Positions 10,701-19,628 of a stretch of 28,075 bases of DNA are shown here, one piece after another. A program made the translations under genes and the position numbers. Origin of the DNA: Paramacrobiotus richtersi (taxonomy: Eukaryota; Tardigrada; Eutardigrada; Parachela; Macrobiotidae); contig JAQGAU010000444.1 in assembly GCA_034698045.1 (NCBI GenBank), positions 1 to 28,075 on the forward strand, in the 5' to 3' direction. The notes beneath the pieces are model-generated. The model saw only the letters and a program-made list of their open reading frames with translations, searched no databases and had not been told where the DNA came from. The first letter of the stretch is position 1. The number at the start of each line of letters is the position of its first letter.

Positions 10701-11537
10701 TAACCAAAATAATATGATACTGTAACCAAAATGAATTGACCTTCAACCAATCTGCGGTTTAGGAACGCTCAAGTTTGATCAGACAGATGAGAGATTAATT
10801 TCAAAGCCAAATCCATATAACTTACTTACTGTGCAATTTCAACAACAAATTTCTAATGAGCCCTGAACATTTCATTTCAAATAGGCATCTTCTAAACATA
10901 CGGAGACTGACCTGGAGGCAGAATTTCTGGACTTTCTGGTCTTGGTGCGGGATTCTTCTGCAGATGCTTGGACGATATACGAGTAGCTGCAAACAGACAA
11001 ACTTGTTTCACAATCGCCAGCACAGAAAATCCACGGGAAAAAACTAGTAAACACTTAACATCGTAACAACCGTATTTCGTCACTGCACATAAAACGATAC
11101 ACAAAAAAACTAAAAAAAATTCACCGGTTTCTGTACTGAGAGAAAGTTCAATTAACTAACAAAAGTAGAAACTACGATTCACCTGGAAAATCAATTTCTG
11201 GACTATCGGGTCTCGGTACACGCGCCATCGCCGGGGATGCGGAATCCAGGCAACCGTCATCAACACGAGGAACCGCACCATATTTCAACCGCTTCTTCGT
11301 CCTCCCCGAACTGCCCGCTGTTTTTATCGTTAGGATATCCTCGGAACGGAAATGTTGGCTGCATATCTGGCTGTCTTCCGCAGGAGTCCACTCACGGCCT
11401 CGCCGAGTCTTCCTAACCCAGGCGGAACAACGCGGATCATCGAGCATGGGGAAATCGAAAAACTCGACATTGTGCGACATATCCGATGCGCACCCGAGTA
11501 CATCGCAGGATTTTGTAACCGACATGATATTACTCAT
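7763..11537 (-). CDS. Gene B: multi-THAP zinc-finger protein, 8 THAP modules
   Basis: Predicted nuclear DNA-binding protein of about 1099 residues if the third exon is read to its TAA at 7763. Exons are 11183-11537 (ATG at 11537, one THAP domain ending AVPRVD), 10912-10986 (PRPESPEI linker) and 7763-10632. Exon 3 has the same module order as gene A: CCVPGC/CAMCGC pair, CCVPGC/CVVCHAKRK pair, a lone CCVLGC module, then CIAPGC/CCVCNCW, each ending in CSxHF or CENHF plus an AVPS-like motif. A donor (TCGA then GTAAATAAT) at 7770, matching D's exon 3 donor, would instead splice to 7697; a 7-bp duplication there gives a stop (TGA) within about 18 codons. Either way the product is a THAP array without PR/SET. 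Very similar to A throughout, so a recent duplicate. Confidence 0.75.
10912..10986 (-). other. Gene B exon 2, symmetric 75-nt linker exon
   Basis: Bounded by TTTGCAG at 10987 and donor GTCAGT at 10911, phase 1 at both ends. It encodes an APRPESPEILPP stretch, the same repeated SP motif that closes exon 1 (PRPDSPEIDFP). Confidence 0.65.
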
Positions 11538-11799
11538 ATTAGCTGCGCTAACCGCAACTGCTCAACAGAACAACATCATGCAGGAAGTGGAATATACAGT
11601 CAAGCCAAAGACTACGTTTACCTCACATGGGGTGATCAAAGCCAGTTCAGCTACATAACAGAAAACGCAAGAAAACACTGGCACATGGTCAGTACAAAAT
11701 TTTGTAGGTTCAGAGCTGTAGAATCGTAGATTCCAAGGCAAAGACAATCCGAAATTGGACCAGTCACCAGTGTGATTTATTTATGCGTACAGTTACTTG
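11538..11799. other. Immediate upstream region of gene B; no gene seen
   Basis: Duplicated counterpart of 5259-5637 and 17481-17790, with ACGTTTACCTC-CATG and GATCAACGCCAGTTCAG-like landmarks. Indels between copies rule out a conserved frame. It presumably holds the transcription start of B. Confidence 0.4.
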
Positions 11800-12210
11800 C
11801 TGTTGTGAGTCGTGTATTGAACAGGAGCAACGTCTGCGTGCGGGCGCGTACAGGGCATTACTTTACTGGTACTTTATCCAGGCCGCCAAAATGATCAAAT
11901 CAAGAACGGAGATACTTATTATTGAATACTAGGTTTAATGTCCGGTGTGCATTAAAAAATACTTTTTAGCGATTTACTGCCTCATGTCACATCTGAGGTG
12001 GAAAACGTGGAGCATTTCAACAACAGAAATTCAGAACAAGTTGTTGCCTCAAGGCCTCAGGCATCACAGCCCATGGACCGGAAGTCGGACATCTTTGGAA
12101 TATCAAATCTCGTACTTCGGTTTAGTGTGGTTTGTGCCGCGCACCTCCCAGTTGCGATTCAAATCTTTACATATGTTCCAGCTGGAGATTCTCTGTTTTC
12201 TTAAAGCACC
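11800..12210 (-). repeat. Unit 5' flank upstream of gene B
   Basis: Matches 5638-6130 and 17800-18230 (CGTCTGCGTGCGGGCGCG, CAGGCCGCCAAAATGATCAAA, ACAGAAATTCAGAACAA, ATATCAAATCTCGTACTTCGG, GTGCCGCGCAC). It lacks the 69-bp insert found in the gene A copy. Confidence 0.65.
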
Positions 12211-12901
12211 GGTAGTTCTTAATTCCTGTACTTCTATATTTTTTGAACCGCGACGCGCGCTTCTGTTTTCTTGTTTTTTTGTGTGATTATCCTTCACCAG
12301 CATACACTCGCGATTCGAAGTCAAGTTCAACCATTAAAAACCGACTGAGGTACCTATCTCAAAACAACCGCACCAAAAACAATTAAAAAAAATATGAATT
12401 TTATGGAAAGACAGGATTCAGTGAGCGTCAGAAAAGTCCAAAGCCGAACTGGTCCATATACACCACTACAATACTGTACATGTTCTTGAAGTATTGGTGG
12501 TTCTGATATATTTTTAGAACTCGAAGCATTCAAAACACAACCACGAAACACGACCGCAGTAAGTTTTTTCATTTTGTTTATGAATATCTTTTAACGTCAT
12601 ACATTTGCACTTCCAAATCCAGACAAGCAGTAAAAGCCTACATGAGAAACTTACATGAAAAAAAAATAAAAAAAGAATAGTCAAATCAAATTCTTATGGC
12701 AAGATTACGTCAGCATTACAAAGTTCCAACGCATATACAGATATCCAACGCATCTGTACTGCAAGCTATACTGGTCAATAAATTTATACCGTAGGCGTAA
12801 GGTACAGCATTGCTGGATATGGTCACAAAGAATAATAAAAAATTAACGAAAACAAATCGAACATATTTTAGTCAAGAGGTGATTTTCAATCTTCCCGACT
12901 A
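12211..12901. other. Spacer between units B and C, with two copies of the 3' flank; no gene
   Basis: 12391-12470 (TTATGGAAAGACAGGATTCA, GCCGAACTGGTCCATATACACCAC) matches D's 3' flank at 18405-18475. 12470-12640 matches the left-edge stretch 250-420. 12700-12860 is a second, more diverged 3' flank (CGTCAGCATTACAAAGTTCCAAC, AATAATAAAAAATTAACGAAAAC). No reading frame of note. Confidence 0.45.
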
Positions 12902-15900
12902 CTATGGTTGCGAAATCTTGGAAAATTTTCCCGCATTTTGAGTGGGTGTGAGCCACTGGAGACACGACAGATCTGTTGTTGTCGGGTCATCATCAGCAGA
13001 GTCCGACAAGACGGATGAGAAACTGGACAGAGCAAACACTAAAATACAACAGTAATGTGGTTCCAGAGTTGATTGATAATATACATAATTTCAGACAAAG
13101 ACGACTATTTACCCGAATAACTAAATCCACCGCCGACATCACCAGGCAAACCATTATCCGTCAGAGTCTGCGAACTGACGCGAAATGGCACTGGAATTCG
13201 ATTCATCATATCCAACTGGTCAACATCCATGAATTCGTCCATTACATCTGAATTCTCGCACGAAATATTTTCGCTGTTATCCTTAACTGCCATCTGCAGC
13301 CAAGGGGAACTCAGTTTCGACGGAACCACACTACCTGAAAGAGCAAACACAACATATACAATAACGTAGTTGAATATTAGATCGTCAAAAGACAAACCTG
13401 CCGATAAAAACGATTACTTACTTGAGTGACTGAATTCACCATTAACATCATCAGGCAGACCGTTATCCACTGTAGTCTGCGAACGTGCGAGAAATGGCAC
13501 TGAAGATTCATTCTCCGTTTCGCCATTCATCATATCCACAGATTTGTTAGCCACATCCGAAGTCTCGCATGAAATATTTCCGCTGCCGTTTTCGTCATGT
13601 GCAATCTGCAGCCAAGGGGGACTCATTGTCCACGGAACCGCACTGCCGTGCAGAACAACTCGCGTGACGTTCTTCTCATCATCGTACATCGAGATCAAAT
13701 CATCCCGACGGAAATGATTTTCACACACCAGTGATTCATCCGACAAAACGATATCTGGCCGATAATTCCGGCAGATTCGGATCCAACGGTCGCGCCTGTC
13801 ACTATCATCGGTGGGAAAAGGGAAAAACGTCAAGATCTCCGAACGCTGAACTTTTTCAGTTTGGATGACCGGTCGCCAGCAGTCACACATGCAGCACGTC
13901 TGTACACCTCCACTGTTGGCCATGTCCAGAAGTCTGGGAGTCCGGAACTCCCCCAGGCACTGCAGCTGAGTGGGCACCGCACTACTTCTCAAAAAGTGTG
14001 TTTTCCGTTGTTCCCCGTCGCACATTTCATCAAGAAAATGTTCCGGAAGAAAATGCAGACTACAAATACGGTCGTTTATGTCTGGATCCCATGAAACTGC
14101 GCAGCGAATACGTGTGACCCAGTCATTAAGCCGTCCACCCAATCTGCCAGGAAAGATATGAAAGGTCACATTTTCTGTATTTCTGTTATTGGAATTGTAA
14201 GCCGACATCGGACATCCCGGTGCAACACAAATATGGCTAAACTCCTTCAGCGTCGAGAAATTCCTCTCTGGCATAGGTGTAGTTGTCCGCAAGCTTGACC
14301 TCTTAGTGCCATTCGTCTGCAGCTGTGGATCGGTGTAATCCATTTCGAGAGACATCTTCAGCGACGGCACAGCGTCCGCCCTAAGTCGTCGTAAGGTCCC
14401 CTCCGACGGATGTTCGAAGGCTTTTGGGTCGAAGTGATTCTCGCACAGAAACCAAGACACACTTCCCCTCAGTGAAACCAAACCATTCTCCTGATTGACA
14501 TGTGTTCTGCAGAACTCCGCCCACTTCGCTCCAAGTCCACCCATCGGAGCAGGAAAGAACTGTAATTTCTCGGAGCTTTTAAGATCCCTGTCGACGACCA
14601 AGGGAACAAGTCCACATGCTGCGCAAGTGACCTGTTCTGGCGCAACTTCTGTTGAAGTGGAGCTGGACAACGACACCGTCATACACAGCAGCTGACTTGG
14701 TAAAGCCGTTGAATTTAGAACGGCTTTCCTCGATGCTCTTCTAATTTTGACTTCAGAAGGAGAAAAGTGGTCGCTACAGATCCTTGTGTCGCTGTCAGGT
14801 ATCCATGCTGCACTGTACCGCAATCGCCGCATCCAAGTGTTGTATCGTGGATCATCTGACGTCACAAACCTGAGGAAAACAACACTCCTCGATCCATAGA
14901 TGCTTCTTACATTTCCGCAGCCTGGCACACAGCATTCGCGAGCAAATCGTTTCAGCGTTGGTGTCATGTCTATTCCGCTCGCGATCTGCGTTTCAGGTTT
15001 CTTTTCATTTGTTTCAGCTTGTTTTGAACCCCGGGCTTTTGTTGCGGTCTTGACCCATTGCATCTCCGCTGGTTTCCATTTTATCTCCCCGTTTAGCTGG
15101 CTAGGCAGGGCTGTATGACGAAGGGTGACTCTCCTACTGATTCCATCCTTACGATACTTAATATGAGCCGGAAGAAAGTGCTCACTGCAGATCTTCGTAA
15201 TGCTATCAGGAAGCCATTCTTCACTCTTTCTCACACGGTGTACCCATGTGTCAAACCGCGGATCACCCGGTTTTATGAAGCTGAACAATTTGAACTCCTT
15301 CGAAACTATACTACCTTTCACATTGCCACATCCAGCCACGCAACAGTCAAACGTAAGCTTCTTCCGCTCATGATCTTGGATTTTATGTACATCACCGGGT
15401 GGTAATTCAGCCGGTTTCCATCTGGTCACTCCGTTCAGCAGACTGGGAAGCGCCTTCGAACTGAGAACGAAGTATGTCGATTTCTGTGCCAAATGCTTGC
15501 GCACCTTTATCTGAGACGTTAAAAAATGATCGCCACAAATCTTCACTGCTCCATTTGGAGTTTATGTCGTGTCGGGTCTCAGTCGTTCCAGCCATAACTG
15601 ATACCGTGGATCTTCCGGCTTAACGAATCGGAAAAACCCAACATTTTTCACATACTTTCCGCCACGATAATTTTCACATTCTGGCGCACAGCATCGCTGA
15701 CGCCGCATGTTAGTTTCGGGCGGTTTGCTGTTCACAGCCCTCGGGGTTTCAGGCGGAGATGAGATGGGCTTAGGCAACGGGAGCTTTGGAAACTCTAGCT
15801 GCAAGCTGAATGTTTGGGAAGGAACGGCACAAGACTTGAGAACAACGTTGTCATTTGTTCGCCTGTAAGAAAGTGGCAAAAGAAAGTGGTTTTCACAGAT

Positions 15901-17480
15901 CAGCGAAGTATCCGTAACTGTCTCACTTCCCGACTGATTTTCTACAAATTTCATCCAGTATGCGCGCATGTCCGAGTTTGTCGGGAAGGAAAAAAACTGC
16001 AGCTTTTCCGTTGGTTTAGAGCCGCCCGGCTTTCGCTTGGCATGACATACGACACATGTTTGCATTCCTGTTACATCGGTCTCGCCATTCCGTAAACCGG
16101 AAAAATGAAACTCCGCAATGCATGACAATCGACTGGGAACTGCTGTGGGGACCAGAGCGGGACGCGGTAGAAAAGCCTTGGTCCGAGGGTGGCGATACAC
16201 CATATCGGATGGTGGAAAATGCTTGCTGCAGATAACCAACGGTTGTGTCGGTATCCAGGTTACCGCACACCGTATCCGACCAACCCAAGTCCGATAATGC
16301 GGATTCTCACTGGCAATAAACTGAAACAATGACGCAGCTCTTGTTCCTGCGTTCAAGGATGTGACCGTGCATCCCGGAACGCAGCATAATGCCGGCTTTG
16401 TAATCAGGAGAACCTGAGGAACTGAGATGCGAGCGGCCGGAGACGGCTGGGGTCGGATGTTTGGCTGTCGGGCAGCGCTTCGACGAATAATAAGGCGTCC
16501 TGTTGTTACAGGGTTATCCGGGTGCACCTTTCTATTCGCAGCACCACGAGTCTCAGCTGTTCCAGCTTCGTTCACAGCGGTTGAAGGAGCAACAACTGTT
16601 GCGTTCCCGGAAATCATCCGCAATTCATCATCCAGTTCGGAGAAATATAACAGTTCGGAGTTCGACAGAACAGGTTCTGGAATAGTCTCAGAGGAAACTT
16701 TCACGGAATCCAGAACAGCGGTTTCAATACGCTTCCGTTTGGGCTCTGATACAGAAGTTCGGTTCAACGCAAGTTCAAACAGATTTCATTTATATAATAG
16801 AATTTACCATTAACCAAAATGAATCTGCAGTTAGTCGACACTTAACTTTGATCTGACAAACGAGGGATAAAATTTAAAAAAATTAAAGCCAAACATGTAA
16901 CTTCTTAAGCAAGTTTTCTCATGAAAATTTCAAATAGGTATCTCGGTAACAAACGGAGACTGACCTGGAGCAAGAATTTCTGGACTTTCGGGTCTTGGTG
17001 CATTCTTTTGCAGATGAGTGGACGACGATATAGCTGTAAACAAAATATACAGGCTTCTCACAAGTCAGAGTTACGCAGCTTGACACTAGTTACAAAAGAA
17101 AAATCTAATTTAACCCAAGGGAACCGCTACTCACCTGGAAAAGCAATTTCTGGACTATCCGTTCTTGGTACACTCGTCACCTGTGGGGGTGCGGAACCCA
17201 GCAGACCGTCACCAACACAAGGTACCGCACCATATTTCAACCGTTTCTCCGTCCTCCCAGAGCTGCCCGCTGTTTTTATCGTTAGGATATCCTTGGAACG
17301 GAAATGCTGGCTGCACATCTGGCTGTCTTCCGAAGGCGTCCACTGAATACCTCGCTGAGTCTTCTGAATCCAGGCGGAACAACGCGGATCATCGAGCAGG
17401 GGGAAATCGAAAAACTCAACATTGTGCGACGTATCCGATGCGCACCCGAGTACATCGCAGGATTTTGTGACCGATGCCAT
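12902..17480 (-). CDS. Gene C: multi-THAP zinc-finger gene with an in-frame stop and a new tail exon
   Basis: Exons 17135-17480, 16965-17033, 13422-16745, 13113-13334 and 12902-13038 join in one frame (phase 1 throughout), 1366 codons. A TAA at 15562-15564 (codon 533) replaces the conserved Trp codon of a THAP module (A has TGG in RPDTAWIP). Unless it is read through, the product is 532 residues with three complete THAP modules; otherwise the gene is a young pseudogene. The 2.1 kb after the stop is open, so the stop looks recent. Compared with A and B, C lacks the first THAP pair after PKRKR and has three successive copies of the CCxxxC module (about 15710, 15330 and 14930) where they have one. 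It keeps the CAACGL...CENHF partner that A and B lost. Exon 4 is a duplicate of exon 3's end. C has no PR/SET or fingers. Confidence 0.6.
13113..13334 (-). other. Gene C exon 4: duplicated array-tail exon behind an 87-bp intron
   Basis: Exon 3 ends at a good donor (TCAA then GTAAGTAAT, intron 13335-13421), and this exon follows CTCTTTCAG. It encodes SVVPSKLSSPWLQMAV, NISCENSDV, and DNGLPGDVGG, a second copy of exon 3's own last ~75 residues (GSAVPWTMSPPWLQIA, NISCETSDV, DNGLPDDVNG). Both junctions are phase 1, so the protein would carry the tail twice. It is 222 nt and keeps frame. Confidence 0.65.
15562..15564 (-). other. In-frame TAA inside a THAP module of gene C
   Basis: The codon lies between ERLRPDTT and TPNGAVKICGDHF. 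In A the same place reads ERVRPDTA-W-IPNGAMKVCSDHF, with no length difference, so TGG became TAA by two substitutions. No donor and acceptor pair around it would remove it in frame. Confidence 0.75.
16965..17033 (-). other. Gene C exon 2, symmetric 69-nt linker exon
   Basis: Bounded by TTTACAG at 17034 and donor GTCAGT at 16964; phase 1 at both ends. It encodes APRPESPEILAP, as in A and B. Confidence 0.65.
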
Positions 17481-17799
17481 GATGTAACTGAGCTACGCAA
17501 TAACCACACCTGCTCAAAAAACGACGCCAAGACTGATGACACAGTGAACAAAGAAGTGAAATTTACATCAAAATGGTACTCTACTACGTTTACCTCGCAT
17601 GTGCTGATCAACGCCAGTTCAGCTATATCCAGGAAAACGCAGGGAAACAATGGCACATCCGCCACATCGTCATTACAAAATTTTATAAATTTCAGAGCTG
17701 TAGAAGGAGATTCGAAGACAAAGACAATTCCCAAATTGGATAGGCCGTCAGCGTGATTTAGAACAGCTGACGCCGCCTGACTGACCTCTTGTGCATACA
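17481..17799. other. Immediate upstream region of gene C; no gene seen
   Basis: Counterpart of the regions upstream of A and B, with shared pieces (TTTACCTCGCATGTGCTGATCAACGCC-type landmark, AGAGCTGTAGAA, AAGACAAAGACAAT). No conserved open frame. Confidence 0.4.
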
Positions 17800-18230
17800 G
17801 TTACTTACTGAGTCCTGTCTTGAAAGCAACGTCTGCGTGCGGGCGCGTTCAAGGCATTAACTTTTTTCAGGCCGCCAAAATGACCAAACCGGTTGTCCGG
17901 AGAAACGGAGATACTTATTAGTTATTACTATTTGTTTGAATAATAATTTTAATGTGCAATGTTTAGCGAATTACTGCGTCATGTCACATCTGAAGTTGAA
18001 AAAGTGGAGCATTTCAACAACAGAAATTCAGAACAACTTGTTGCCTCAGGCGGCAGACAACACTGGACCGAAAGTTAATGTTGTCGGAGCACTCCCACTG
18101 GTTCCGTGTAAAGGAACTCTTTCGAATATCAAATCTCGTACTTTGATTTAATGTGGTTGTGCCGCGCACAGCAGTTGCGATTTAAATCAAGATTTTCCAG
18201 CTGTAGATTCTCTGTTTTCTTGGAGTACTG
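17800..18230 (-). repeat. Unit 5' flank upstream of gene C
   Basis: Matches the flanks at 5638-6130 and 11800-12210 (AACGTCTGCGTGCGGGCGCG, CAGGCCGCCAAAATGACCAAA, CATGTCACATCTGAAG, TTTCGAATATCAAATCTCG, GTGCCGCGCACA). It has no 69-bp insert. Confidence 0.65.
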
Positions 18231-18564
18231 GTAGTTCTTATATATTTTTTAAACCGCAATCACGCGCGCATTTTTTTTTGTTTTTTTTCGTGATTATCCG
18301 TCACCATCGTACACTCGCGATTCCAAATCTACTTCAACCATTAAGAACTGTGTGTGGTATCTCAAAACAACCCCACCAAAACCAGTTCTAAGAAAATATA
18401 AATCTTATGGAAAGACAGGATTTCGTGAGCATCAGAAAAGTCCACAGCCAAACTGGTCCATATACACCATAACAACACATATAAAAAACCAATGAAAAGA
18501 AAGTCACGGTAGTTTTTTTGAAGAGATTGTAACCGACTTTCGAAACTATGTACAAATCTTGCAT
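18231..18564 (-). other. 3' flank of gene D; no gene
   Basis: AT-rich, with the common unit 3' flank at about 18398-18520 (AATCTTATGGAAAGACAGGA, CAGCCAAACTGGTCCATATA, AAAAACCAATGAAAAGAAAG). No clear AATAAA on the minus strand was found close to the end of the coding sequence. Confidence 0.4.
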
Positions 18565-18801
18565 CTATTGCAAAACCAACTTTCGCCGGATTCCAGACGA
18601 TTTCGGGCCTGTATGCACGACGGTAGTATGTGTCCGCAGATTTTTCATGGACCGGAAGCGTTTCCCACAATGCGGCACATCACACGGAAACCGTAACAAT
18701 TCCGAGTCGAAGCATGTCACCACATGCACGTCCAAACCATCCCGCTGACGAAAACCTTTCCCACACATTTCACAACGGAAATCCCTACTTTTATCCGTGA
18801 T
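18565..18801 (-). other. Two zinc fingers in frame downstream of gene D's stop
   Basis: Directly after the TAA at 18802-18804 the same frame stays open for 78 codons, to a TAG at 18565. It encodes a C2HC finger (FRCEMCGKGFRQRDGLDVH then VVTC) and a C-x4-C, H-x4-H finger (CDVPHCGKRFRSMKNLRTH), ending in a basic SSGIRRKL. Linker and spacing fit a continuation of the five fingers upstream. Either the stop is a recent nonsense change or the two fingers are made only by read-through. A copy of the last finger survives in B's relic, so the sequence was part of the ancestral gene. Confidence 0.65.
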
Positions 18802-19628
18802 TTAACTGTGAGTGGACACATGACGCGATAGCAAGCGATAAAAGGGAAATTTCTCATCACACTCAGGACATGCGAATCCATCGTTATTTTCGTGCATTTG
18901 AATGTGGTGTTTTAGTTCGTCATCACCTGAGAAACACTGTCGGCACACAATGCATTCATATGGCTCCGCGGCTTCCTCCTTTATTATGGGAATTTCTGCT
19001 GCTGTGATATGCTGATCGACATCGCATCGCATACCACAATCATCACTCGTCAAACGGGCCCGTTTAGCAGACACTTGTTTGTCGTTGCATTCCGACTGAA
19101 CGTCATTGTTGCGCTGTTTTGTGGGAACGTCCTTATGAGTATATTTCGGATGCACTGTCTCAATGTGCAGTTGGAGGTTGGATTTGGAGAATCTCTCACC
19201 GCAGACCGGACATACAACCAATTTCTTCCCGTGCATCTCCACGTGCTGCAGTAAACCGTGGAATGTATTACACTGTTTCCCACATTCTGGACAAGTTTGT
19301 TCCATCGGTGAGGAAGGCACTTCGGGACTATGCCGAAGCTTGTGGATTCTCAGGAGATCAACCGTCGGGAACTGGACATTACAGACCGAGCAGATGCTGT
19401 ATTTCAGATGCACGAATGGCTTCTTGCAGTCTTGAGTTTGATGTTTCTTCTTTCGACCGATAAGCCCGCTACGATGCGAGGGGGGTAAAGATGAAACATT
19501 TCCGACACAGGAAAGAGAGATTTCCAGATTATGAGATAATAACGTGTTTGCGGCAACGGTTTTCAGTACTGATTCAACGGGCAACGGCGTTTCGGCCGTA
19601 AGAATTTCGCGCTCGTTGGTTTCGTTAA
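18802..19628 (-). other. Gene D exon 7: five C2H2 zinc fingers
   Basis: Acceptor TTTTTCCGCAG ends at 19629, phase 1. After a basic RKKKH segment come five classical fingers at about protein residues 1507, 1540, 1566, 1651 and 1679: CSVC...HKLRH, CPEC...HVEMH, CPVC...HIETVH, CIVC...HIQMH, CPEC...HVSTH. A spacer of about 60 residues with KRARL (possible nuclear signal) and a KEEA motif separates fingers 3 and 4. This is the usual PRDM order: fingers after the PR domain. Stop TAA follows the last His and Ser. Confidence 0.8.

Noticed and set aside
12354-12572. A 72-codon minus-strand frame with hydrophobic segments between B and C
   Set aside because: It covers duplicated flank sequence; the copies at the left edge and downstream of D do not keep the frame.
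19009-19463. Plus-strand open frames opposite the C2H2 exon of gene D
   Set aside because: They are mirror frames of the zinc-finger coding sequence; the minus-strand C2H2 pattern is unambiguous.
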